Origin: Cherax quadricarinatus
Taxonomy: Eukaryota > Arthropoda > Malacostraca > Decapoda > Parastacidae
Assembly (NCBI RefSeq): GCF_038502225.1
Contig: NC_091325.1
Coordinates: 26,941,411-27,005,410, forward strand
Reading direction: 5' to 3'
Length of the DNA: 64,000 bases
Shown: positions 46,756-56,601 of the stretch, piece after piece
Numbering within the stretch: the first letter of the stretch is position 1
How the letters are laid out: each line of letters opens with the position of its first letter
Made by a program: the position numbers and the translations under genes
Notes under the pieces: generated by a model
What the model saw: the letters and a program-made list of their open reading frames with translations, nothing else
Databases searched by the model: none
What the model was told of the DNA's origin: nothing

Positions 46756-47250
46756 ACAACCTGTGATGGGTGTTTGCAGAGAGAATCTCTGGGGCACTTG
46801 CTCCAAGTGTGTCCACGTATACATGGACAAAGAGTTAGACGACATGATGAGGTAGATGCAATTGCTGCAGATTGCATAGCAAAGAAGCACGCAGAAATTA
46901 CAGAGCCGCATATACCTACGGCGGGTGGTACATGTAAGCTTGATTTGCTATTTTGCGATATTGGAAACAAGAAGGCCTATGTATTAGATATAAAATTGCC
47001 AGCGACTCCGGAGCAGCATCTATGACTGACCAATATCACCAGAAAACCATGTACTACGATACAAGACCTATCTGAAACTGGGCTAGCAGATGGGCAACCC
47101 AGCAGATGCAGTTAGGTAACACGCAGGACAATGCTGGGAGCCAATGAGATGCAGAGGCCAGGCCCATTGATCCTGGTGGGATAGTACTTGGTGCCGTCAT
47201 TATCACTTGGAGGGGTGCAATATCCCCAAAATCATATCATATCCTAAATA
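46756..47250 (+). pseudogene. R2/NeSL-type LINE C-terminus: CCHC knuckle and restriction-like endonuclease remnant
   Basis: The reading frame begins TCDGCLQRESLGHLLQVCPR, a C-x2-C-x8-H-x4-C knuckle, followed by HGQRVRRHDEVDAI and EPHIPTAGGTCKLDLLF. It then reads KAYVLDIKLP before a stop at 47025. In R2- and NeSL-type LINEs this knuckle is followed by a PD-(D/E)xK nuclease that nicks the target. LDLLF and then VLDIKLP stand where the family has PDL...VxD(V/I), so the acidic residues are partly kept. A second frame shows PGPLILVG-type remnants of the C-terminal tail further on. The RT and N-terminal zinc fingers are missing through 5' truncation, so the copy is inactive. Confidence 0.65.
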
Positions 47251-47476
47251 AAGAACAAAGAATTGGTGCGTCGAAGATTGAATTATACACCATTAAGGCC
47301 TTAGACTTAGAGGGATCCATCCTGCAGTGGAGGATGCACAACCAGTGGGGTGGCCGTAGAGCCATTCAGCCCCACTAGGTTAGTAGTATAATGATAAGGT
47401 GGCTGTTGGCCATTTTTAGCCTCATGTCCAACTAACACATGCATGGGGCGGGGGAAGGGTTGACCTTGGCCATTAA

Positions 47477-47785
47477 TGTAGACAGCCTGTACTGTCTGCA
47501 CAGACAGCCCATACTGTCTGTCAGCTTAGTTCATATTTTGCGCCACTCAGGTGCTGCCCTCTGGGCCTGTCCAAGTCTGTGGGAAGCTGGTCCCACACTC
47601 TCACTCACACAGCGGCCTGGCAGCAAGACAGAAGGCCTAGTAGCTCTCTCGTGGGCATGGCCCCTCCTGGGCCATGGGCACAACACACAAGCCTGTGTAC
47701 CCACCACGACTTAACAATAAAGTAAGAAGCCTTCGAAGACGTATCATTTACTCCCTGCTACCAGAACACCAAACAAATTGGTTAT
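47477..47785 (+). repeat. 5' LTR
   Basis: Begins TGTAGACAGCCTGTACTG and ends GGTTAT. It contains an AATAAA polyadenylation signal in TTAACAATAAAGTAAG about 75 bp before its end. The terminal TG is present at the left, but the right end is not the usual CA. Confidence 0.85.
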
Positions 47786-49767
47786 AAATGGTGGGAAGCT
47801 GTGATCGCAGCAGTTGTGTTTGCCCAGAGAGAGGAAGAAAGGTATGAAGTCATCTTCACTTTATCACCCTATACAAGAAGCATCCGTCTCTCTGAGTTAT
47901 CCTGACGTCATGTCTGCACGTTTGAGCATCCAGACACAGGTACAAGCAGGATCTAGCCGAAATTGCCGAATTTCTTCGAGAATTGTAAGTGGCGTCCCAG
48001 TGACCTCACGCTACAGCGTCCCACGCTGTTTCTCAAGTCACGTGTTCAGTGTCACTTGTATGTTGTTGTTGTTGTTCAGCTCAGTACAGCTGTTTCAGCA
48101 AGTCAGAGGTGAGTTTTGTGGTTATTTCTGCGTCCAGTGTGAGCTTCTCCACGTGTTTGTGGGTGGGGGAGGAGGAGGAGGAAGTGGCCGTTCCTCACCT
48201 TGCCCATGCTCGCCCTACTCATGCTCACCCGTCTACCATACACTCACCACTGCCCACTCCCTCTGCTGTGTTTTCTGCTGTTTTTCGTGTGATTTATTGC
48301 CAGAGCTGTGTATCCGAGTGTCCGAGGCCACTCGAAGCCACGTAGAGAAGCCACGTAGATCAGCATGTCACGTAGATCACGACACCACGTGGATCCCGAT
48401 GCCACATGGGGTGTGGACGATGTCACGTGGATCTACAAGCCACGTGAGTTACCAGATGTCCCAGGCCACATGCTGTGGTCTGCTGCCGGCATCACATTGA
48501 CGTCACCGACGATGCTGCCCGACGTCACATTGTCTGCCTGTCACCTCGAGATGTCTGCTGACATCACAGTGCTGCTGACAGTCACCTCGCGACATCACAT
48601 GATGTCACATCGTGTGTTTCTAGTAATTATTTCAGTATTGTCGAGAAGATTGAGAGAAGATATATGTCGTGTGTTAAATAATTCCTCTCAGTCAGTGTTC
48701 TCACATGTTAGTATATAGTTTAGTGTCAGTTTTGTACACAGAAAAGCATCATTTGCTAGTTTAAGACATGTTGTACCGCATGTACCACGGGTGTGTGTAG
48801 TTTCCTTGTGTCCAGTGAGGTCTGAGCCAGACCTGAGTAGCACCACTGTGCTAAATCACCTGATGTGATCAGTGCATTTGACAGCTGTTATCAGTCAGTT
48901 CTGAGCCCAAGTCCCCTTGTACAGAAAGCTCTTACGCTCGTCGCTCATAGATGTTCTGCAGAATCGTACCTGCTACGATTCCCATCGAGATTTGTTTCAC
49001 TTCACCTCCAGACCTTCAGAGTGCAGTTATATGTAGAGAAACAAGTCTTGGGATGCTTAGACTAACCTCTGTTATAACTCCAACTGCCGAGAGAATGACA
49101 CTCATCAAGCCGCAGTTAGCCCTGTCGGCAGGCGCTGTGTCAGCCTCATGTCACAAGCTTCAGTGAGCTCCTGCACAAAGATGTCACTCTGACCGCTAGC
49201 TTGCTCACTGCAGTCTGATGTATGATGTTGTGACTCCCAGATGTTTCGCCCAGTTGTCTCTGCCACGACTCGCTCCGCAACTTGCTCCACGCTCTCCAGC
49301 AGTGACAGCCCAGTGAGAATACCAGTCGAGAAGTGTCCTCCTGAGTCGCTTGCCAGAAGTCCTGCCCAGTTGCCGAGTTTTGTCGACACCTCACTCGAGG
49401 GCACCAGCATGTCGTGCCCCAGGTTGAGTGAAAACCTGCAGCGATTCCTACGATGACTGCTTCAAGACCGTACCCTGTTACGTCACAGCTCAGCCACAGT
49501 GATGTCTTCTGTGTTGCAGTATCTGTCCAGATGTAGGAAGGCATGCAGTGATGCCCATCGACGCTCACTGCCTATGACCATGATGTTTAGCACGCCCCAC
49601 ATGCTTTTTTCTTCCCTCCCTGTAGGAAGTTTTTTTTTTCCATGTCCATATGTATATATATGTTTTTATTTTGTGTTCTGTGCCCTGTTCCTATGAGAGA
49701 GTGACCAAGTTTTTTTTACCCCCAGTATTGTCGCATCGGGACAACGCGAGGTAGGTGGCCGAGCGTA
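47786..49767 (+). other. Internal region of the LTR element
   Basis: No retroviral-type domain is visible. The longest plus-strand frame (47814-48500, 228 codons) and minus-strand frames at 49105-49568 have no features I recognise. A consensus donor (TT/GTAAGT at 47985) and a good acceptor (TTCTGTGTTGCAG ending 49519) suggest that a spliced transcript is possible. Two perfect TGACGTCA palindromes (47903, 48498) and six CACGT(G/A) motifs within about 105 bp (48339-48445) are present; these match CRE and E-box sequences but may be chance. Confidence 0.5.
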
Positions 49768-50076
49768 TGTAGACAGCCTGTACTGTCTGCACAGACAGCC
49801 CATGCTGCCTGCCAGCTTAGTTCATATTTTGCGCAACTCAGGTGCTGCCCTCTGGGCCTGTCCAAGTCTGTGGGAAGCTGGTCCCACACTCTCACTCACA
49901 CAGCGGCCTGGCAGCAAGACAGAAGGCCTAGTAGCTCTCTCGTGGGCATGGTCCCTCCCGGGCCATGGGGACAACACACAAGCCTGTGTACCCACCACGA
50001 CTTAACAATAAAGTAAGAAGTCTCCGAAGACGTATCATTTACTCACCGCTACCAGAACACCAAGCAAACTGGTTAT
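49768..50076 (+). repeat. 3' LTR
   Basis: The second LTR copy has the same length as the first. It is followed directly by ATTAA, matching the 5 bp before the 5' LTR. Confidence 0.85.
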
Positions 50077-50193
50077 ATTAAGCTCCCCTCGGAGGAGCAC
50101 CTAATGTGGGAGTGGATAAGGAGATCCGGTCAGCCGTCCCTGCCACATAAATGGCACATGCCATCAACGGCTAAAAGGATGAAAAAAAAAAAA

Positions 50194-50274
50194 TCTGAAT
50201 AACAACATATCTATTATACATGAAATGGGCTGAGACAAAACTAGTTACGTGGGAAAACAGAGACTTATGACGAT
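50194..50274 (+). repeat. 81-bp target-site duplication, right copy
   Basis: Directly follows the 12-A tail (50182-50193) and matches 46673-46753 at 75 of 81 positions. After GACGAT the two copies part (ACACAACC into the LINE on the left, GCTTAGAATC into flanking DNA on the right). Confidence 0.75.
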
Positions 50275-51305
50275 GCTTAGAATCAATGGAAATTAATACA
50301 ACAAAAAGCTTCACACAGAATATGGATAGTTTTTTGATTTGGAGATCCTGTCGCCCTCAGTATGCTGGAAAACCATCGCTCACACTTCCTAAACATTCTG
50401 GAGACATCCTTAACAGCTTCCATGACTTGCAAATGGTTACTCTCTTCCCGAGGTAACCAGTTCACAAGCTTTCGATCTTCTGCACCAGAAAACTGATGAC
50501 TCCCTCAATCTATCTGTTCCTGCCCAAGACTTCATAAACTTCACTGGAGTCTTCTTCGGTGTCAGTTGCTTCTCCTTCGAAGACTCTTCCACTAGACATT
50601 CGAGTTCTCCGTTACGTGCTGCCCTTACATGCTAAAGGAGCGACATGTTTATAATTCTCAGGGATTTGATGTCTGACTTCCAGTGCTAGTGCTTAGTCAA
50701 GTCGAACTATCTATTCAGTTTGCACTCGAGGGGACAACCAGTCACTCTTGCCTTGATTTTTCTCTGTAATCTGACAGTGAATGTTAATTTAAAGGCTATC
50801 GTAAATGTACCAACTAACACGATCTTCTCCACTATTATTCACACTATGACACCAAATTAAAACACTGTGTTGTCATAGTTATTTCCCTAAGAGATCCTTG
50901 TATCCGTGGTAACGAATATTTTCTCTAAATCCCACTTCTCTCGACATTGAATCAGAGATTATTGATGGCGTGTTCACATTATTATGCACTCACTCGGACC
51001 TGACATTACTAACAAGAGAAGTGTATTTCACCCCAACAACTCTTTTGCAAAACACATCTATCAACTACAACTGCAAACTAATGTTAGCCACCGCTGTCTT
51101 TATTACATTCAAAAACATCAGACAGAATCTCAACTTACGATGTTGAATGTAATTGTATATACTTATAATACCGCAGAAGTCTATACAGTTCCGTAACAGT
51201 TAATTTAAAATTTGCACTGGTGAAACATTAAGAAAACTCCACAAATGCATTTCGCAACACCAATACTCCAGGAGAACAGAGAACTTTAACTATGTCTGAA
51301 CATAG
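50275..51305. other. Mostly unassigned flank, with a possible decayed minus-strand coding stretch
   Basis: On the minus strand from about 50600 to 50300 two frames join into a protein-like stretch: RVFEGEATDTEEDSSEVYEV, a stop, IEGVISFLVQKIES, then in the next frame NWLPREESNHLQVMEAVKDV and SRMFRKCERWFSSILRATG. A stop and a frameshift break it. I cannot assign a family; it might be a degraded transposon gene or a host pseudogene. The remainder (50640-51305) shows nothing recognisable apart from an inverted repeat, CTTTAACTATG...CATAGTTAAAG, near 51285-51312. Confidence 0.35.
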
Positions 51306-51775
51306 TTAAAGTTGGGTGTCAAGACTGCATATTTGTTGTTCCATTCTCCTCAACTCTTCCAATTTCTTCCTGAGAATTGTGTAAATGGCATCACTTCCCT
51401 GAGGAGCTCCAAGCAAGACGCACGATCCTGGTAGTTTGGATCTCACTGCATCTATTACTTGTTGATTGACTGAGATGATTTCACATTCGGATGGATTCAG
51501 GATGAGACCCACTTTGTGTCCCCGTGTCATCATCTGTGTAAGATCACCTAAGAGGGACTACTTTGTACCTGCTAGTGTGCCATCATCCAGGAACCAGATG
51601 TTTAGCTTACTGGTCAGTCTGACTGTGATTTCTCTAACCGCTATACAGAAGAGAAATGGTGCAAGAGGATCCCCTGATCCCCTTGCTGGATACCCTCTGA
51701 TGATGAGATTTCATGCTCTCCAAACAGGAGCATTGATTCCTTACTATATCCAGCTGAAACAAAAGGGAAGAGACC
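51306..51775 (-). pseudogene. LINE RT fragment (same superfamily as the FLDDG LINE)
   Basis: The minus strand gives, in order, ESMLLFGEHEISSSEGIQQG (start of RT motif B), the motif C region LNIWFLDDGTLAGT, and then an open stretch of 75 codons (51533-51306) with MTRGHKVGLILNPSECEIIS and VLLGAPQGSDAIYTILRKKL. Each block aligns with the LINE copies at 56.6-59.5 and 61.2-64 kb (IWFLDDGTLAGT; LLGAPLGSNAIDLILGKK) but is clearly more divergent, so it is a related family member and not a copy of the same insertion. It is truncated at both ends. Confidence 0.75.
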
Positions 51776-51800
51776 AGAGAAAAGTTCTTGTACAGCTGTG

Positions 51801-51890
51801 GAGTGGATGATGGTGAAAGTTTTTCTTTTTCAGGCCACCCTGCCTTGGTGGGAAACGGCCGATGTGTTAATAAAAAAATAAAAATAGTAA
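51801..51890 (+). mobile_element. 3' end of an APE-type LINE (5'-truncated copy)
   Basis: The segment with GGCCACCCTGCCTTGGTGGG followed by ACGGCCGATGTG and an A/T-rich TAATAAAAAAATAAAAATAG tail matches, in the opposite orientation, the 3' UTR of the LINE at 52.27-55.96 kb (CCCACCGAGGCAGGGTGACC at 52309-52328). It is thus a very short insertion of the same family, tail to tail with it, the two being separated by TIR-element copy 1. Confidence 0.65.
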
Positions 51891-51895
51891 TATAT

Positions 51896-52267
51896 GTCAT
51901 GCCGAATATGTAAAACTGGTCAATTAGCAAGAACTCATTTAAAATTAAGTCCTTTCTAAAATTTTCTCTTATACGCCTAATGATATATTTTTTTAATTTA
52001 TGCTATTATAAAAATTAATGATTTTGCACCAAAAGAACCGTAGTAAACTTATCTAACCTTATTATAACAAGCACAATTTAATTTAGCCTGATCCATCTAC
52101 ATGCATTTTATATAATTTAATTAATACTAAACGCAATGAAATATTTTTTTGGTAGGTTTAGAATGATTCTTGGGAAATTATTGCTTTCACAAATTTTCGC
52201 TTGCCTTATTTGGCAAGAAGAGTGTTGCTATTTAAACCAAATAGCAAGTTTTACCTATTCGGCACGA
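51896..52267. mobile_element. TIR element (MITE-like), copy 1
   Basis: About 372 bp, starting GTCATGCCGAATATGTAAAA and ending CCTATTCGGCACGA. Ends are inverted repeats of the form GTCGTGCCGAATA. No coding capacity. Bordered by TATAT at both sides. Compared with copy 2 it has scattered substitutions over its whole length. Confidence 0.75.
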
Positions 52268-52644
52268 TATATATTTCTTCTTTCTTTCTTTCAACAAGTC
52301 GGCCGTCTCCCACCGAGGCAGGGTGACCCAAAGAGAAAGAAAATCCCCCAAAAGAAAATACTTTCATCATCATTCAACACTTTCACCTCACTCACACATA
52401 ATCACTGTTTTTGCGGAGGTGCTCAGAATACAACAGCTTATAAGTATATACGTATAAAAATACACAATATATCTCTCCAAACTGCCAATATCCCAAACCC
52501 CTCCTTTAGAGTGCAGGCATTGTACTTCCCATTTCCAGGACTCAAGTCCGGTTATATAAAATAACTGGTTTCCCTGAATCTCTTCACTAAATATTACCCT
52601 GCTCACACTCCAACAGCTCGTCAGGTCCCAAATACCATTTGTCT

Positions 52645-54600
52645 TCATTCACTCCTATCTAACACGCTCACGCACGCTTGCTGGAAGTCCAAACCCCTCG
52701 CCCACAAAACCTCCTTTACCCCCTCCCTCCAACCTTTTCGAGGACGACCCCTACCCCGCCTTCCTTCCCCTACAGATTTATACACTCTCCATGTCATTCT
52801 ACTTTGATCCATTCTCTCTAAATGACCAAACCACCTCAACGAACCCTCTTCAGCCCTTTGACTAATACTTTTATTAACTCCACACCTTCTCCTAATTTCC
52901 ACACTCCGAATTTTCTGCATAATATTTACACCACACATTGCTCTTAGACAGGACATCTCCACTGCCTCCAACTGCCTCCTTGCTGCAGCATTTACAACCC
53001 AAGCTTCACACCCATATAAGAGTGTTGGTACTACTATACTTTCATACATTCCCTTCTTTGCCTCCATAGATAACATTTTTTGTCACCACATATACCTCAA
53101 TGCACCACTCACCTTTTTTCCTTCATCAATTCTATGATTAACCTCATCCTTCATAAATCCATCTGCTGACACGTCAACTCCCAAATATCTGAAAACATTC
53201 ACTTCTTTCATACTCCTCCCCAATTTGATACCCAATTTTTCTTTATCTAAATCATTTGATACTCTCATCACCTTACTCTTTTCTATGTTCACTTTCAACT
53301 ATCTACCTTTACACACATTCCCAAATTCGTCCACTAACCTTTGCAATTTTTCTTTAGAATCTCCCACAAGCACAGTATCATCAGCGAAAAGTAACTGTGT
53401 CAATTCCCATTTTGAATTTGATTCCCCATAATTTAATCCCACCCCTCTCCCGAACACCCTAGCATTTACTTCTTTTACAACCCCATCTATAAATATATTA
53501 AACAACCATGGTGACATTACACATCCCTGTCTAAAACCTACTTTTACCGGGAAGTAGTCTCCCTCTCTTCTACACACCCTAACCTGAGCCTCACTATCCT
53601 CATAAAAACTCTTTACAGCATTTAGTAACTTACCACGTATTCCATATACTTGCAACATCTGCCACATTGCTCCCCTATCCACTCTATCATATGCCTTTTC
53701 TAAATCCATAAATGCAATAAAAACTTCCCTATCTTTATCTAAATACTGCTCACATATATGCTTCAATGTAAACACTTGATCTACACATCCCCTACCCACT
53801 CTAAAACCTCCTTGCTCATCCGCAATTCTACATTCTGTCTCACCTCTAATTCTTTCAATAATAACCCTACCGTACACTTTTCCTGGTATACTCAGTAAAC
53901 TTATTCCTCTATAATTTTTACAATCTCTTTTGTCCCCCTTCCCTTTATATAAAGGGACTATACACACTCTCCGCCAATCCCTAGGTGCCTTCCCCTCTTT
54001 CATACATTTATTAAACAAAAATACCAACCACTCCAACACACTATCCCCCCTGCTTTTAGCATTTCTGTCATGATCCCATCAGTTCCAGCTGCTTTACCCC
54101 CTTTCATTCTATGTAATGCCTCACGTATCCCCCCCCACACTCACATCCTGCTCTTCACTCCTAAAAGATAATATACCTCCCTGGCCAGTGCATGAAATTA
54201 CCGCCTCACTTTCTTCGTCGACATTTAAAAGTTCCTCAAAATATTCTCGCCATCTACCCAAAACCTCCCTCTCCCCATCTACTAACTCCCCTTCTCTGTT
54301 TTTAAATGATAAATCCATTTGTTCCCTTGGCTTTCTTAATTTGTTTAACTCCAAAATTTTTTCTTATTTTCATTAAAATTCCTTGACAGTACCTCTCCCA
54401 CTCTATCATCCACTCTCCTTTTGCACTCTCTCACCACTCTCTTCACCTTTCTTTTACTCTCCATATATTCTACTCTTCTTATAACACTTCTGCTTTGTAA
54501 AAACCTCTCATAAGCTACCTTTTTCTCTTTTATCACACCTTTTACTTCATCATTCCACCAATCACTCCTCTTTCCTCCTGCCCCCACCCTCCTATAACCA
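52645..54600 (-). pseudogene. LINE reverse transcriptase and C-terminal region (stops and frameshifts)
   Basis: The linker before the RT is at 54587-54121 in two shifted frames. The main RT piece (54039-53299, 246 codons) holds WRRVCIVPLYKGKGDKRDCK, YRGISLLSIPGKVYGRVII, motif A FIAFMDLEKAYDRVDR, motif B GFRQGCVMSPWLFNIF and motif C LLFADDTVLVGDS; the three metal-binding Asp residues are kept. After a stop at 53299 the same protein goes on with LKVNIEKSKVMRVS and FRYLGVDVSADG to 53083, then after a second stop with GMYESIVVPTLLYGCEAW and WFGHLERMDQSRMTWRV. It ends in the basic RRGRGRPRKGW segment at 52645. The stops may come from single-base changes (W or R codons to TAG/TGA). This is the polymerase for target-primed reverse transcription, but it is dead here. 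Confidence 0.85.
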
Positions 54601-54619
54601 CAAACTTCTTCCCCACATT

Positions 54620-55575
54620 CTAATACTGCATTTTTAAAACTATTCCAACCCTCTTCAACCCCCCCTCCCCACTACTCATACCTGCATCAGCCCACCTTTC
54701 TGCCAATAGTTGCTTATATTTCACCCGAACTTCTTCCTCCCTTAGTTTATACACTTTCACCTCCCTCTTGCTTGTTGTTGCCATTTTCCTCTCATCCCAT
54801 CTACCTCTTACTCTAACTGTAGCTAGAACTAAATAATGATCCGATATATCAGTTGCCCCTCTATAAATGTGTACATCCTGGAGGCTACCCATCAACCTTT
54901 TATCCACCAATACATAATCTAACAAACTACTTTCATTACGTGCTACATCATACCTTGTATATTTATTTATCCTCTTCTTCATAAAATATGTATTACTTAT
55001 TACCAAACCTCTTTCTACACGTAGCTCAATTAAAGACTCCCCATTTTCATTTACCCCTGGCACCCCAAATTTACCTACTACTCCCTCCACAACATTTTTT
55101 CTCACTTTAGCATTAAAATCCCCAACCACAAGTACTCTCACACTTGGTTCAAAACTCCCCATGCAATTACTCAACATTTCCCAAAATTTCTCTCTCTCCT
55201 CTATACTTCTCTCTTTCCCAGGTGCATAAACGCTTACAATAACGCACTTCTCACATCCAACCTTTATTTTACTCCACATCATCCTTGAATTAATACATTT
55301 ATAGTCCCTCTTCTCCTGCCATAGCTTATCCATCAACATTATTGCTACTCCTTCTTTAGCTCTAACTCTATTAGAAACCCCTGACCTAATCCCATAAATT
55401 CCTCTTCACTGAAACTCACCCACCCCCTTCAGCTTTGTTTCACTTAAAGCCAGAATATCCAGCTTCTTCTCATTCATAACATCCACAATCATCTCTTTCT
55501 TATCATTCGCACAACATCCACGCACATTCAGACTTCCCACTTTGACAATTTTCTTCTTCTTATTCTTTTAATAAT
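54620..55575 (-). pseudogene. LINE apurinic/apyrimidinic-like endonuclease domain (one early stop)
   Basis: The N-terminal part on the minus strand reads VKVGSLNVRGCCANDKKEM, LDILALSETKLKGVGEFQ, then a TGA stop at about 55408. The following 239-codon open stretch (55339-54620) contains VSVYAPGKERS (residues 36-46), VVGDFNAKV (71-79), SLLDYVLVDK (138-147) and DISDHYLVLATV (164-175). These match the APE landmarks N, E, Y, DxN, D and SDH, so all key catalytic positions are present apart from the stop. The domain nicks target DNA to start reverse transcription. A frameshift near 54610 separates it from the RT. Confidence 0.85.
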
Positions 55576-55952
55576 TTTTACAGGAAAAGGGGTTACTAGC
55601 CCATTGTTCCCGGCATTTTAGTTGACTTTTACAACACGCATGGCTTATGGAGGAAAGATTCTTATTCCACTTCCCCATGGATATAAAAGGAAAAGTAATT
55701 AGAGCAAGAACTAAGATAAAATCAAAGAAAACTCAGATGAGTGTGTACAAATAAACGTGTACATGTATGTTTAGTGTGACGTAAGTGTCAGTATAAGCAG
55801 CAAGACGTACCTGTAATCTTGCATATTTATGAGACAGACAAAAGACACCAGCAATCCTACCATCATGTAAAACAATTACAGGCTTTCGTTTTCCACTCAC
55901 TTGGCAGAATATTAGTACCTTCCTGGGTGGTTGCTGTCTACCAACCTACTAC

Positions 55953-55957
<5 letters not shown>
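55576..55957 (-). mobile_element. 5' UTR of the APE-type LINE
   Basis: Non-coding; it contains CAAAATGCCGGGAACAATGG-like sequence on the minus strand and a TAGTAGGTTGGTAGACAGCA block at its start, directly next to a (TA)n tract. The exact 5' end cannot be fixed because it merges with the microsatellite. Confidence 0.55.
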
Positions 55958-56038
<81 letters not shown>

Positions 56039-56041
56039 ATA

Positions 56042-56135
<94 letters not shown>
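55958..56135. repeat. (TA)n microsatellite
   Basis: About 178 bp of TA dinucleotides with only two interruptions (TATATCTATA, TATATTATAT near 56037-56050). It borders TIR-element copy 2 on its left. Confidence 0.97.
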
Positions 56136-56138
<3 letters not shown>

Positions 56139-56523
56139 GTGCCGAATATGTAAAACTGGTCAATTAGCAAGAACTCATTTAAAATTAAGTCATTTCCGAA
56201 ATTTTCTCTTGTACGTTTAAAGATGTATTTTTTTCATTAATGTTAATGTAAAAATTTTTAATTTTGCACCAAAAGAATCTTAGAAAACTTACCTAACCTT
56301 ATTATAACAAGAACAATTCATTTTAGCATAACCCAACTAAATATATTTTAGATTTGTTTACAGTAATTTAATACTAAACAAACACAGTGAAATATATTTT
56401 TTTCGTTAGGTTCATAGTGATTTTGGCGAAATTATTGCATACACAAATTTTCGCTTGTCCTATATGGCAAGATGAGTGTTGCTATTTAAGCCAAGATCGC
56501 AAGTTCTGCCTATTCGGCACGAC
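56136..56523. mobile_element. TIR element (MITE-like), copy 2
   Basis: About 388 bp, the longest of three copies. Starts GGCGTGCCGAATATGTAAAA and ends CTGCCTATTCGGCACGAC. The termini are inverted repeats and the interior is AT-rich, with a TTGCACCAAAAGAATC block and no open frame of interest. (TA)n borders it on both sides. Confidence 0.8.
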
Positions 56524-56547
56524 ATATAATATATATATATATATATA
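56524..56547. repeat. (TA)n tract at LINE 3' end
   Basis: Short TA run that is both the right border of TIR-element copy 2 and the 3' tail of the minus-strand LINE. Confidence 0.85.
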
Positions 56548-56601
56548 AACAAAATACATTTACAGAAAAAAACATAAACATGAATACAATGGCACAATGT
56601 A

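Larger units (their letters stand above)
47477..50076 (+). mobile_element. LTR retrotransposon without recognisable pol (non-autonomous)
   Basis: Two direct repeats of 309 bp (47477-47785 and 49768-50076) enclose 1,982 bp and are flanked by a perfect 5-bp ATTAA duplication (47472-47476 and 50077-50081). By eye the LTRs differ at about 13 positions (about 4%). Just inside the 5' LTR is TGGTGGGAAGC (47789), which can pair with a tRNA 3' end of the form GCTTCCCACCA and is a likely primer binding site. The interior holds no reverse transcriptase, integrase or protease, so it is a non-autonomous element of the TRIM/LARD kind or an internally deleted copy. It inserted into the 3' UTR of the LINE at 46754-50193. 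Confidence 0.85.
46754..50193 (+). mobile_element. 5'-truncated R2/NeSL-like LINE, split by an LTR element
   Basis: The insertion runs from 46754 to a 12-A tail ending at 50193. It is flanked by an 81-bp duplication and interrupted at 47477-50076 by an LTR retrotransposon. Without that element it is about 840 bp: the last part of the coding region (CCHC knuckle and endonuclease) plus the 3' UTR. The 3' UTR continues across the LTR element (GACCTTGGCCATTAA / GCTCCCCTCGGAGG). A target duplication of 81 bp is long for a LINE. Confidence 0.7.
52268..55957 (-). mobile_element. Nearly full-length APE-type LINE, inactivated
   Basis: A 3.7-kb minus-strand element in the order 5' UTR, endonuclease, reverse transcriptase, C-terminal basic domain, 3' UTR. 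The 5' part (55957-55576) is non-coding. The 3' UTR (52640-52268) includes the CCCACCGAGGCAGGGTGACC block and ends in a GAAA-rich tail. No RNase H is present, which fits L1/RTE-like organisation; I do not assign a clade. The coding region carries at least three in-frame stops and several frameshifts. Confidence 0.8.

Noticed and set aside
49105..49568. Minus-strand open frames of 101 and 140 codons in the LTR element as an antisense gene
   Set aside because: They overlap in different frames, have no recognisable domain and lie inside a non-coding LTR element; support is too weak to annotate as a gene.
55819..56220. Tyrosine-isoleucine proteins across TA tracts here and at 60.1-60.7 kb
   Set aside because: Translation of (TA)n; no other coding evidence.
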